This document shows positions 29,009 to 36,732 of a DNA stretch of 36,732 nt, in pieces. Position 1 is the stretch's first letter. Each line of letters starts with the position of its first letter. The notes beneath the pieces were generated by a model. It saw only the letters and a program-made list of their open reading frames with translations. It ran no database searches and was not told the origin of the DNA. The stretch is taken from assembly GCA_016209635.1 (NCBI GenBank), contig JACQWC010000210.1, forward strand, positions 1 to 36,732, given 5' to 3'. Made by a program: the position numbers and the translations under genes. Source of the stretch: Candidatus Rokuibacteriota bacterium (GTDB taxonomy: Bacteria; Methylomirabilota; Methylomirabilia; Rokubacteriales; CSP1-6).

Positions 29009-29952
29009 TCGCCCGCCTCGTCCTCGGCCTGGCCCTCCTCGCCGTCCTGGCGGCGCCCAACTTGGTCGGTCCCTACTACACGATCCTCATGCTGCCATTC
29101 TTCGGCTACGGGATCGCGCTGCTCGGGTTGAACCTCCTCCTCGGCTACACCGGCCTCCTCTCGTTCGGGCACGCGCTCTTCGTCGCCCTGGGCGCCTACA
29201 CCGCGGCGTACATGACGAGCGTCTTCGGCGTCCTCCACCTGGAGGCGATCCTGCTCGTCTCGGTCGCGCTGGCGCTGGTCGTCGCGATCCCCGTGGGCCT
29301 CCTCTGCGTGCGCTACGTGAAGATCTACTTCGGCATGCTGACGCTCGCCTTCGGGATGCTGTTCTACTCGTTCCTCTACAAGTTCTATCACCTGACCGGC
29401 GGCGACGAGGGCATGCGGGTCCTCCGCCCCACGCTCCTCGGCAACGCGTTCACGGCGCTCGACAAGACCGAGTTCCTCACGGGCCCGTACTACTACTACG
29501 CGCTCGCGCTGCTCGTGCTCGCCGGGCTCGCGATGTGGCGCATCGTGCGCTCGCCCTTTGGCCTCTACCTGCGCTCGATCCGCGAGAACCCCGACAAGGC
29601 CGAGTACCTCGGCGTGGGCGTCCGGAGCTACCGGTTCTACGCGTTCCTCATCGCCGGCGTGTTCGGCGCGATCGGCGGCACGCTCCTCGCGGTCCCGACG
29701 GGCCTCGCCGACCCCCTCCTCGCGTACTGGACACACTCCGGCAACCTCGTGTTCATGCTCATCCTCGGCGGGTTCGCCAACTTCTTCGGCCCGATTCTCG
29801 GGGCCTTCGTGTTCATCTTCCTCCAGGACCAGGTCATGTCGCTCACCGAGTACTGGCGCTTCATCTTCGGGGGGATCCTGGCCATCGTCGTCATCTTCTT
29901 CCCCCGGGGGCTCATGGGGCTCCTCGATCCGCGCTCCCGGGCGCAGGCCTGA
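29005..29952 (+). CDS. LivM-type ABC permease
   Basis: The protein is 315 aa from GTG 29005, overlapping livH's stop. Typical LivM features: GIALLGLNLLLGYTGLLSFGHALFVALGAYTAAYM near the N-terminus, GLYLRSIRENPDKAEYLGVGVRSYRFYAFLIAGVFGAIGGTLLA and the EAA-like NFFGPILGAFVFIFLQDQV. It pairs with the LivH-type permease to form the channel. The stop overlaps the ATPase start (TGATG). The 28237 start in the track runs back through livH. Confidence 0.92.
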   Translation: MIARLVLGLALLAVLAAPNLVGPYYTILMLPFFGYGIALLGLNLLLGYTGLLSFGHALFVALGAYTAAYMTSVFGVLHLEAILLVSVALALVVAIPVGLLCVRYVKIYFGMLTLAFGMLFYSFLYKFYHLTGGDEGMRVLRPTLLGNAFTALDKTEFLTGPYYYYALALLVLAGLAMWRIVRSPFGLYLRSIRENPDKAEYLGVGVRSYRFYAFLIAGVFGAIGGTLLAVPTGLADPLLAYWTHSGNLVFMLILGGFANFFGPILGAFVFIFLQDQVMSLTEYWRFIFGGILAIVVIFFPRGLMGLLDPRSRAQA

Positions 29953-30707
29953 TGCCGATCCTCGAGGCCCTTCACGTCCGCAAGCTCTACGGCGACTTCT
30001 GCGCCCTCGACGACGTGAGCCTCGCGGTCGACGAGGGACAGTTCGTCTCGATCATCGGTCCGAACGGCGCCGGCAAGACCACGCTCGTCAACGTGCTGAC
30101 CGGGCTCGGGCGGCCGACCGCCGGGCGGGTCCGCTTCAAGGGCGAGGACGTGGCCGGCATCGGCCCGGTGCGGCTGGCCGAGCTGGGCATGGCCCGGAGC
30201 TTCCAGCTCGTCAACATCTTCCCCGGGCTCACGGTCGCGGAGACGATCGCCGTCGCCGCGGTGTCGCGGCTCGGGCGCGGCGGGCGGCTCCTCGCGTCGC
30301 TCGCGCGCGACGCGGAGGTCCGCGCGCGCGTGGAGGAGGTCGCCGAGCTGTTCGGCCTCGGTGACAAGCTCACCCGCCCCGCCCGGACCCTCGCGCAGGG
30401 GGACAAGAAACTCCTCGACGTCGCCAGCGCCTTCGCCCTCCATCCCGAGGTGATCGTGCTCGACGAGCCGACGAGCGGCGTCAGCACCCGGGACAAGAAC
30501 GCGATCATGGAGGTCCTGGTCGAGGCGGCCAAGCACATGGACGTCAAGGCCATCATCCAGGTCGAGCACGACATGGACATCGTCTTCGGCTACTCGGACC
30601 GCATCGTCGCGCTCCACCAGGGCCGGGTGCTCGCCGATACCACGCCGGACGGGATCCGCGCCGACGCGGAGGTCGTCGCGACGGTCGTCGGGAAGCGCCG
30701 CCACTGA
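29952..30707 (+). CDS. LivG-type ABC transporter ATPase
   Basis: The protein is 251 aa from ATG 29952. Walker A GPNGAGKT, Q-loop in GMARSFQLVNIFPGLTV, signature LAQGDKKLLDVA (close to the LivG form LAYGDQRRLEIA), Walker B VIVLDEPTSG and an H-loop VEHDMD are all present. The long FKGEDVAGIGPVRLAELGMARSFQLVNIFPGLTVAET insert is LivG-like. It powers import with the LivF partner. It is linked to both neighbours by one-base TGATG overlaps. Confidence 0.93.
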   Translation: MPILEALHVRKLYGDFCALDDVSLAVDEGQFVSIIGPNGAGKTTLVNVLTGLGRPTAGRVRFKGEDVAGIGPVRLAELGMARSFQLVNIFPGLTVAETIAVAAVSRLGRGGRLLASLARDAEVRARVEEVAELFGLGDKLTRPARTLAQGDKKLLDVASAFALHPEVIVLDEPTSGVSTRDKNAIMEVLVEAAKHMDVKAIIQVEHDMDIVFGYSDRIVALHQGRVLADTTPDGIRADAEVVATVVGKRRH

Positions 30708-31414
30708 TGCTGGCGATCAAGCAGCTGAACGTTTATATTCAGGCGAGCCACATCCTCCGCGACGTGACCCTCGAGGTCGGGGAACGCGAGGTGGTGTGTC
30801 TCGTCGGGCGCAACGGCGCCGGCAAGACCACGACGCTACGGACGATCATGGGCTACCTGAGGCCGGACCACGGCACGATCGAGTTCCAGGGTCGCGCCCT
30901 CGTCGGGCTCCCCACCCACGCGATCGCGGCCATGGGCATCGGCTTCTCGCCCGAGGACAGCGCAATCTTCGGCGACCTCACGGTCGGCGACAACATCGAG
31001 ATCTCGACGTGGACGCGGCCCTCCCCGCGCCCGGCGACGGAGCGCGTCGAGCGCGCCTACGCGGTGTTCCCGCAGCTGCGCGCCTACGCGGCGCGGGGCG
31101 GGACCCAGCTCTCCGGCGGCGAGCGCAAGATGCTCTCCATCGCCCGCGCGCTGGCGCTCGACCCCGAGATGCTGCTGCTGGACGAGCCCTTCGAGGGCCT
31201 TTCCCCGGCCATCATCCCCGCGATCACGGAGAGCATCGCCGCGATCACCCAGTTCGGGCACAGCATCCTGCTCGCCGAGTCCAACATCCACCACGTGCCC
31301 GACTACGCGAGCCGGCTCTACGTCATCGAGCGCGGTGAGATCATCTTCGCCGGGACCCTGGACGACGCGCACCGCGATCCGGGCGTGCTGCGCGTGATCG
31401 GAGGTACGGCGTAA
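30707..31414 (+). CDS. LivF-type ABC transporter ATPase
   Basis: The protein is 235 aa. Walker A GRNGAGKTT, signature QLSGGERKMLSIARAL, Walker B MLLLDEPFEGLSP and a switch region in LLAESN (His replaced by Asn-flanked Ser/Glu, a common LivF variant). The SPEDSAIFGDLTVGDNI segment is LivF-like. It completes the importer. The stop TAA overlaps the ATG of the second MetE-core gene (TAATG), so that gene belongs to the same translational unit. Confidence 0.93.
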   Translation: MLAIKQLNVYIQASHILRDVTLEVGEREVVCLVGRNGAGKTTTLRTIMGYLRPDHGTIEFQGRALVGLPTHAIAAMGIGFSPEDSAIFGDLTVGDNIEISTWTRPSPRPATERVERAYAVFPQLRAYAARGGTQLSGGERKMLSIARALALDPEMLLLDEPFEGLSPAIIPAITESIAAITQFGHSILLAESNIHHVPDYASRLYVIERGEIIFAGTLDDAHRDPGVLRVIGGTA

Positions 31415-32487
31415 TGGCGACCCAGCGAGGCTCGGGCCGGGCGGCACCGGCGCCCTCGGCCCTTCCACCGCTCCCCCTGATTCCCACCGCCGTCGTCGGC
31501 TCGCACGGCAAGGCCGGCTGGTGGTACGCGGGCGTCAAGGCCCTGGAGGCCGGCGAGTTCGGCCCCGCCGACCTCGAGGAGATGTTCGACGACGCCGCCA
31601 ACACCGCCATCCGCGACATGGAGGAGGCGGGAATCGACATCATCACCGACGGGGAGGTCCGCCGGCTCGACGGCTACGTCGACTCCTACTACGCGATCAT
31701 CAAAGGCATTACGCCGCTGCCCGTGCGCCGGAAGGCCGGTCCCTGGGGCTACGACCAGCAGACGCGCTACGAGGCGGTCGGCCGCTTCGAGGCGCCGCCC
31801 GGCGGGCTCGGGATCATCAAGGAGTTCGAGTACCTCAAGGCGCACACGCGGTACCGGACGAAGGCGACGTGCGCGGGGCCGCTGACCTTCGGCTCCCGCA
31901 TCCACCCAGGGACGGTCTACAAGAGCGTCGTGGAGGTGGCCGAGCGCTTCGCGGAGGTCATCAACCAGGAGCTCAAGGGGCTGGTGGCGGCGGGCGCCGA
32001 TCGCATCCAGATCGACGAGCCGGCGCGCGGGAACGTCTCCGGCGAGGAGATGGCGCGCCTGTTCAACATGGCCACCCAGGGGGTGAAGGCGAAGCTCGCC
32101 TACCACATCTGCTTCGGCAACCGCTTCGGCCGCTCGCGCTTCCTCCGCAGCTACGGGCCGTACTTCCCCGGCCTCCTCAAGGCCCGCACCGACCAGTTCG
32201 TCCTCGAGTTCGCGAGTCGCGAGCTGGCGGAGCTGGACCTCTGGCAGAAGTACGGTGAGGGCCGCGAGCTGGGCGCCGGCGTCGTCGACGTCAAGGGCTT
32301 CAACCCGGACACGCCCGAGGACGTCGCGCGCCGCATCCGGCGCGTGCTCCGGGTGTGTCCCGCCGAGAAGCTGACCGTGAACCCGGACTGCGGCTTCGGC
32401 TGGAGCCCGCGCTACATGTGCAACCAGAAGATCCGGGCGCTCGCCGCGGGCGCGGCGCTCGTGCGTAAGGAGCTCAAGGGGAGGTAG
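31414..32487 (+). CDS. Second core MetE-like protein
   Basis: The protein is 357 aa, a paralog of the 19061-20098 product. Zinc ligands are retained: His231 and Cys233 in YHICFGN, Glu265 in VLEFASRE and Cys326 in NPDCGFG. Its start overlaps the livF stop, so it is the last gene of the importer operon and upstream of a cupin and an LLM flavoprotein. This genetic linkage suggests a methyl-transfer step on the imported compound or salvage of its methyl group, rather than housekeeping methionine synthesis; that is inference. The N-terminal MetE domain is absent. Confidence 0.87.
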   Translation: MATQRGSGRAAPAPSALPPLPLIPTAVVGSHGKAGWWYAGVKALEAGEFGPADLEEMFDDAANTAIRDMEEAGIDIITDGEVRRLDGYVDSYYAIIKGITPLPVRRKAGPWGYDQQTRYEAVGRFEAPPGGLGIIKEFEYLKAHTRYRTKATCAGPLTFGSRIHPGTVYKSVVEVAERFAEVINQELKGLVAAGADRIQIDEPARGNVSGEEMARLFNMATQGVKAKLAYHICFGNRFGRSRFLRSYGPYFPGLLKARTDQFVLEFASRELAELDLWQKYGEGRELGAGVVDVKGFNPDTPEDVARRIRRVLRVCPAEKLTVNPDCGFGWSPRYMCNQKIRALAAGAALVRKELKGR

Positions 32488-32489
32488 CG

Positions 32490-32861
32490 GTGCCGAAGCC
32501 CCAGCTCGAGTTCTTCCGTCCCGACCGCCTGCCGTGGCGGCCGGTGGAGGGCTCGGCGACCGGCGGCGCGGGCGGCCCGGGCGTCATGGAGAAGATCCTG
32601 AGTCATGACCCCGAGACCGGGGACGTCACGCGCCTGCTCCGCTTCGACGCCGGCGTCGAGACCTCGGGGACCATCGCCCACGACTTCTGGGAGGAGGTCT
32701 GGATCCTCGAGGGCGGGCTGATCGATCTCGGCAAGAGTCAGACCTTCACGGCCGGCATGTACGCCTGCCGACCGCCCGGCATGCTCCACGGCCCGTACCG
32801 CGTGGTCGGCGGGTGCATGACGCTCGAGATCCGTTACGGCAAGACGCGACGCGCTGGATAA
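32490..32861 (+). CDS. Cupin-domain protein
   Basis: The protein is 123 aa from GTG 32490, five bases after GGGGAGG. A small cupin barrel is indicated by HDFWEEVWILEGGLIDLG (first motif with His and Glu), FTAGMYACRPPGMLHGPY (second motif with His). These would bind one metal ion. Stand-alone cupins of this size include isomerases, dioxygenases and sugar or aldehyde-binding proteins; function not deducible. It sits 2 bp after the MetE-core stop and 10 bp before the LLM gene. Confidence 0.8.
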   Translation: MPKPQLEFFRPDRLPWRPVEGSATGGAGGPGVMEKILSHDPETGDVTRLLRFDAGVETSGTIAHDFWEEVWILEGGLIDLGKSQTFTAGMYACRPPGMLHGPYRVVGGCMTLEIRYGKTRRAG

Positions 32862-32871
32862 AGGAGCGGTC

Positions 32872-33867
32872 ATGGCGAAGCTCAAGTTCGGCATGTGGAT
32901 TCCGACCTACGCGTGGCAGGACCGCCGCGCGGGCCCCGGCAACGTGCGGCGCATCAAGGAGTCGATCGAGAAGTGCGAGCGACACGGGATCGACGTCTGG
33001 GTGATCGACCATCTCCTCACCGCGCCCGGCCTCTACGGGAACGCGTGGCTCGAGCCGCTCGGCGTCCTCTCCTACGCTGCGGCGCTCACCTCGACGGTGA
33101 AGCTCGCCACCGGCATCCTCGTCCTGCCGGTGCGGCACCCGGTCATGCTCGCCAAGGAGATCTCGACCCTCTGCCACATGTCGAACAACCGCTACGTCTT
33201 CGGCGTCGGCCCCGGATGGTACACGCGCGAGTACGAGGTGACGGGCTCGCGCATCCAGGAGCGCGGGAAGCGGACCGACGAGATCATCGAGGCGGTCACG
33301 CTCCTCCTCACCAGGCCGAACGCGACCTACCGCGGCCGGTTCTACCAGTTCGAGGACGTCACCATCGATCCCCGGCCGCCGAAGATGCCGCCGATCTGGG
33401 TCTCCGGGGGTTCCCGGGTGCCGGACCCCGACGAGCACGACGTCCCAGTCATCGCCACGACGGTCATGGACCGGATCGTCAAGGCGGGGAACTGGCTCTC
33501 GCGCTGCTCGGGGACGCAGGAGTGGGTCAAGCGCGATTGGGGCCAGCTCCAGGAGCACGCGCGCCTCCGCCGCCGCGACCCCAGAACGCTCACCTTCGGA
33601 CACTGCAACTTCACCCACCTGGTCGACACGAGGAGCCACGCGAAGGCGCTCGAGCAGTCGCGCGCGCCCTTCCTCCGCACGATGGGCACCCACCGGAGCT
33701 GGGAGCATTTGCAAGAATGCTACATGATCGGGCCGATCGACCGGATCAACGCGCGCATCGCCGACCTCGTCGGCGCCGGGCTCCAGTACCTCGTGGTGGG
33801 GCCCGTGACGGACGACCCCAAGCAGGTCGACCTCTTCGCGAAGCACGTGATGAAGAGTTTCAGGTAA
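32872..33867 (+). CDS. LLM-class flavin-dependent oxidoreductase
   Basis: The protein is 331 aa, a luciferase-like monooxygenase barrel: KFGMWIPTYAW at the N-terminus, HGIDVWVIDHLLTAPG, LATGILVLPVRHPVMLAKEISTLCHMSNNRYVFGVGPGW (flavin/F420 contacts) and PPIWVSGGS. It uses reduced FMN or F420 to oxygenate or reduce an organic substrate; which flavin cannot be told. AAGGAGCGGTC precedes the ATG. The neighbouring CoA-transferase, hydratase and dehydrogenase suggest it prepares an acid for CoA activation. Confidence 0.92.
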   Translation: MAKLKFGMWIPTYAWQDRRAGPGNVRRIKESIEKCERHGIDVWVIDHLLTAPGLYGNAWLEPLGVLSYAAALTSTVKLATGILVLPVRHPVMLAKEISTLCHMSNNRYVFGVGPGWYTREYEVTGSRIQERGKRTDEIIEAVTLLLTRPNATYRGRFYQFEDVTIDPRPPKMPPIWVSGGSRVPDPDEHDVPVIATTVMDRIVKAGNWLSRCSGTQEWVKRDWGQLQEHARLRRRDPRTLTFGHCNFTHLVDTRSHAKALEQSRAPFLRTMGTHRSWEHLQECYMIGPIDRINARIADLVGAGLQYLVVGPVTDDPKQVDLFAKHVMKSFR

Positions 33868-33871
33868 CGCC

Positions 33872-35062
33872 GTGGCGCTCCCGCTCGAGGGCATCGTCGT
33901 CGTCGACCTGACCCAGAACGTCGCGGGACCCTTCTGCACCCAGATCCTCGGCGACATGGGCGCCGACGTCGTCAAGGTCGAGCGCCCCGGACGCGGCGAC
34001 GACGCGCGCGCGTGGGCGCCGCCCTTCTGGGGCGACGAGAGCGCCACCTTCATGGCCATGAACCGCAACAAGAAGAGCCTCGCCCTCGACCTCAAGCGCG
34101 CGGGCGGCCTCGAGGTGCTGCGTCGGCTCGTCGCGCGGACCGACGTGTTCGTTCAGAGCCTGCGCGCCGGCGCGATCGCGGAGCTGGGACTCGACTTCCC
34201 CCGTAGCTCCGCCCTGAACCCCCGGCTCGTCTACTGCTCGATCACGGCCTTCGGCACGCGCGGGCCGCTCCGCGACCTCCCCGGCTACGATCCCCTGATG
34301 CAGGCGTACGGCGGGCTCATGTCGGTGAACGGCCACCCGGGGCAGGAGCCGGCGCGCGTGGGGACCTCGATCGTCGACATGGGGACCGGCATGTGGGCGG
34401 CGCTCGGCATCGTGGCGGCGCTCCGCCAGCGCGACGCGACTGGGCGCGGCGGCCAGGTGACGACGGCGCTCTTCGAGACCGCGCTCATGTGGGTCTCGTA
34501 CCACGCGATGGGGTATCTGGGCTCGGGCGAGGTCCCGCGGCCGCAGGGCTCGGGCACCGCCATGATCGTCCCGTACCAGGCCTTCCCGTCGGCGGACGGC
34601 TTCGTGATGATCGCGGCGGGCTCGGACGCCCTCTTCGCCCGGCTCGCGCAGGCGCTCGGCGCGCCCGCGCTCGCCACGGACGAGCGGTTCAGGGACAATC
34701 CGTCGCGGGTCCGGAACCGCCCGGCCCTCGTCGACGCTCTCTCCGCCCTCACGCGCGAGCTGAAGACAACGGAGCTGCTCGAGCGGCTGCGCGTGGCGGG
34801 GGTGCCGAGCGCGCCGATCCTCACGATCGACGCCGTGCTGGACGAGCCGCAGACGCACGCGAGCGGGATGCTCGTCGCGGCGACGCACCCGCGGCTCCCC
34901 GACTACCGGAGCCTCGGGCTGCCGATCCAGTGGGACGGCCGGCGGCCCGAGGTGCGGCGGGTGCCGCCGGCGCTCGGCGAGCACACGAGCGACGTCCTCA
35001 CCTGGCTCGGCTACACCCTCGACGACGTGCGGAGCCTCCGCGCCCAGGGAGTCCTCGGATGA
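33872..35062 (+). CDS. Family III CoA-transferase (CaiB/Frc type)
   Basis: The protein is 396 aa from GTG 33872, 4 bp after the LLM stop. N-terminal GIVVVDLTQNVAGPFCTQILGDMGADVVKVE and MNRNKKSLALDLKR are the CoA-binding face. Asp169 in GTSIVDMGTGMW occupies the position of the catalytic aspartate of formyl-CoA:oxalate CoA-transferase. It therefore looks like a true transferase, in contrast to the racemase-like paralog at 5550. It moves CoA from one acyl-CoA to an acid. The stop overlaps the hydratase ATG (ATGA). Confidence 0.91.
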   Translation: MALPLEGIVVVDLTQNVAGPFCTQILGDMGADVVKVERPGRGDDARAWAPPFWGDESATFMAMNRNKKSLALDLKRAGGLEVLRRLVARTDVFVQSLRAGAIAELGLDFPRSSALNPRLVYCSITAFGTRGPLRDLPGYDPLMQAYGGLMSVNGHPGQEPARVGTSIVDMGTGMWAALGIVAALRQRDATGRGGQVTTALFETALMWVSYHAMGYLGSGEVPRPQGSGTAMIVPYQAFPSADGFVMIAAGSDALFARLAQALGAPALATDERFRDNPSRVRNRPALVDALSALTRELKTTELLERLRVAGVPSAPILTIDAVLDEPQTHASGMLVAATHPRLPDYRSLGLPIQWDGRRPEVRRVPPALGEHTSDVLTWLGYTLDDVRSLRAQGVLG

Positions 35063-35853
35063 CCGGCGACTATCGCCACCTGCTCGTCACCCGCTCGCCC
35101 GACGGCTGGGTCGTCACGGTGACGATGAACCGCCCCGAGCAGATGAACGCGATGAACACGCCGCTGGGCGAGGACCTGCTCGCCTGCTTCGACGGCTTCG
35201 CGCGCGATCGGGACGTGCGCGCCGTGATCCTGACGGGAGCCGGGACCCGCGCGTTCTGCGCCGGCGGCGACCTCAAGGAGCGGAACGAGATGACGGACGA
35301 GGCGTGGCGCGCCCAGCACGTCATCTTCGAGCAGGCGGCCCTCCGAATCCTCCGGTGCCCGGTGCCGGTGATCGCCGCCGTGGAAGGATTTGCGCTTGCC
35401 GGAGGATGTGAGTTGGCGGTGCTTTCGGATTTCATTGTTGCAAGTGAGACGGCAGTCTTTGGAGTGCCGGAGACGACGCTCGGGATCTTTCCAGGCATCG
35501 GCGGCACGCAGCTCCTGCCACGGATCGTCGGCGCCCCGCTCGCGAAGGAGCTGATCTTCACCGGCCGCCGAATGAAGGCCGACGAGGCGCGGGCGGCGGG
35601 GCTCGTGAACCACCTCGTCCCGGCGGGCGAGGCGCTCGCGCGGGCCCTCGAGATCGCCGACGCGATCGCCCAGAACGGTCCCGTCGCCGTCCGCCAGGCG
35701 AAGAAGGCGATCGCCTACGGCTCGGAGACCGACCTCGAGACGGCGATGATCCTCGCCATCGAGGCGTACAATGCGACCGTCGTGACGGAGGATCGGCTCG
35801 AGGGCGTCCGGGCCTTCAACGAGAAGCGAAAGCCCAGGTTCAGGGGGAAGTAG
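35059..35853 (+). CDS. Enoyl-CoA hydratase
   Basis: The protein is 264 aa from ATG 35059; the track's 34393 start is a run-through of the transferase gene. Both catalytic Glu residues are present, in GFALAGGCELAVLSD and VPETTLGIFPGIGGTQLL, unlike the paralog at 4804, so hydratase activity is likely. TRAFCAGGDLKE gives the oxyanion-hole strand. Codons from about 35383 to 35493 are markedly richer in A/T at third positions (ttt, gga, tgt, att, gtt, agt) than the rest of the gene, exactly over the active-site blocks. That suggests gene conversion or an assembly join. It is followed after 12 bp by an acyl-CoA dehydrogenase. Confidence 0.93.
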   Translation: MTGDYRHLLVTRSPDGWVVTVTMNRPEQMNAMNTPLGEDLLACFDGFARDRDVRAVILTGAGTRAFCAGGDLKERNEMTDEAWRAQHVIFEQAALRILRCPVPVIAAVEGFALAGGCELAVLSDFIVASETAVFGVPETTLGIFPGIGGTQLLPRIVGAPLAKELIFTGRRMKADEARAAGLVNHLVPAGEALARALEIADAIAQNGPVAVRQAKKAIAYGSETDLETAMILAIEAYNATVVTEDRLEGVRAFNEKRKPRFRGK

Positions 35854-35865
35854 AGGGCGACGGCG

Positions 35866-36732
35866 ATGGCGGTCATCAGTCTCACGCTCACCGACGAGCA
35901 GCGGGCCCTCAGGGCTGGTGTGGCCGAGATCTGCAAGCGCTACCCCGGGGAGTACTGGCGCGAGCTGGATGCGCGGCGCGAGTACCCCGAGGCCTTCGTG
36001 CGCGAGCTGACGCGCGCCGGCTACCTCGGCGCGCTCATCCCGCAGGAGTACGGCGGTGCCGGGCTCGGCATCGCCGAGGGCGCCCTGATCCTCGAGACCG
36101 TCCACGCCTCCGGCGGCAACGCCGCCGCCTGCCACGCGCAGATGTACATCATGGGCACGGTGCTCCGGCACGGGAGCGAGACCCAGAAGCGCCAGTACCT
36201 GCCGAAGATCGCCACCGGCGAGCTGCGCCTCCAGGCGTTCGGCGTGACCGAGCCGAACTCGGGCTCGGACACCACGAAGCTCCAGACCACCGCCGTCCGC
36301 CGGGGGGACAGCTACGTCGTCAACGGCCGCAAGATCTTCATCTCGCGCGTGCTCCAGTCCGATCTCATGCTGCTCCTGGCCCGCACGACGCCGGTGGAGA
36401 AGGTCAAGCGCAAGACGGACGGGCTCTCGGTGTTCCTCATCGACATCCGCGGCCTCAAGGGGCTCGAGGTGCGGCCGCTCCGCATGATGATGAACCACTC
36501 GACCAACGCGCTCTTCCTCGACGACGCCGAGATCCCTGCCGAGAGCCTCATCGGCGAGGAGGGCCGCGGCTTCGCCTACAGCCTCGACGGCATGAACGCC
36601 GAGCGCATTCTCGTGGCCTCGGACTCCCTCGGCGACGGCCGCTGGTTCATCGAGAAGGCGGTGGCCTACGCCGGCCAGCGGGTGATCTTCGGCAAGCCCA
36701 TCGGGGCCAACCAGGGCGTGCAGTTCCCGATC
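35866..36732 (+). CDS. Acyl-CoA dehydrogenase, 5' part (runs off the window)
   Basis: The first 289 codons are open and cut by the window end, which is why the ORF track lists no plus-strand entry. Starts at ATG 35866 after TAGAGGGCGACGGCG. Blocks seen: MAVISLTLTDEQRALRAGV, GALIPQEYGGAGLGIAEGA, FGVTEPNSGSDTTKLQT (FAD-binding), KIFISRVLQSDLMLLLART and GMNAERILVASDS with Glu246 at the isovaleryl-CoA-dehydrogenase-type base position. It should be about 390 aa complete. It is the third gene of a CoA-transferase/hydratase/dehydrogenase group and likely oxidises the acyl-CoA made by that transferase. Confidence 0.92.
   Translation, partial: MAVISLTLTDEQRALRAGVAEICKRYPGEYWRELDARREYPEAFVRELTRAGYLGALIPQEYGGAGLGIAEGALILETVHASGGNAAACHAQMYIMGTVLRHGSETQKRQYLPKIATGELRLQAFGVTEPNSGSDTTKLQTTAVRRGDSYVVNGRKIFISRVLQSDLMLLLARTTPVEKVKRKTDGLSVFLIDIRGLKGLEVRPLRMMMNHSTNALFLDDAEIPAESLIGEEGRGFAYSLDGMNAERILVASDSLGDGRWFIEKAVAYAGQRVIFGKPIGANQGVQFPI

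Overview
The window is about 36.7 kb of very GC-rich bacterial DNA with densely packed genes, many joined by ATGA, GTGA or TGATG stop/start overlaps. I see no rRNA, tRNA, CRISPR array or intact transposase. The gene content is paired acyl-CoA dehydrogenases, family III CoA-transferases, enoyl-CoA hydratases, acyl-CoA ligases, a TRAP and a Liv-type ABC importer, an LLM flavin oxidoreductase and MetE-core proteins. That content plus the base composition fits an uncultured soil or groundwater heterotroph such as Candidatus Rokubacteria (Methylomirabilota); this is inference, and a high-GC proteobacterium cannot be excluded from sequence alone.

Layout: (1) 1-2.5 kb: 3' end of an aconitase/isopropylmalate-dehydratase-like gene, a large G/C palindrome, a PrpF-family isomerase and a convergent alpha/beta hydrolase with an SCP2-like N-terminus. 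(2) 2.5-6.7 kb: translationally coupled PlsC-type acyltransferase, creatininase-family amidohydrolase with a C-terminal membrane anchor, enoyl-CoA hydratase/isomerase and an alpha-methylacyl-CoA racemase-like protein. (3) 6.7-9.0 kb, minus strand: a four-domain signalling protein, metallo-beta-lactamase + degenerate receiver + cyclic-nucleotide-binding + GGDEF. (4) 9.2-20.1 kb: ACSM-type acyl-CoA ligase, YceI protein, acyl-CoA dehydrogenase, complete TRAP transporter, FAD oxidoreductase, second acyl-CoA ligase and a MetE-core protein. (5) 20.1-21.3 kb: a gene graveyard with an amidohydrolase 3' fragment, a frameshifted beta-propeller gene and a frameshifted Gfo/Idh/MocA 3' fragment, next to an intact amidohydrolase. 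(6) 22.6-23.8 kb: a DUF1326 gene and an AhpD-like gene read through an in-frame UGA, a strong selenoprotein candidate. (7) 23.9-26.8 kb: nadC, an orotidine-decarboxylase-like gene, a 3 x 66-bp tandem repeat, a DUF1989 gene and a HisI-like gene. (8) 26.8-32.5 kb: a Liv-type ABC importer with a second MetE-core protein. (9) 32.5 kb to the end: cupin, LLM oxidoreductase, CoA-transferase, enoyl-CoA hydratase and an acyl-CoA dehydrogenase cut by the window edge.

How it fits together: the two importers feed organic acids or amino-acid-like solutes, the ligases and CoA-transferases activate acids to CoA esters, and the dehydrogenases and hydratases oxidise them. Exact substrates cannot be read from sequence.

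The observation I consider most worth testing is the AhpD-like CxxU protein at 23260-23811. The UGA falls exactly on the second Cys of the E-x11-C-x2-C-x3-H active-site motif, and a stem-loop fitting published bacterial SECIS rules follows it. Next are a dispersed repeat that is triplicated in front of the DUF1989 gene (where it supplies the start codon) and apparently sits in frame inside yceI, the MBL-REC-CNB-GGDEF fusion, and a short patch of foreign-looking codons over the active site of the second enoyl-CoA hydratase.
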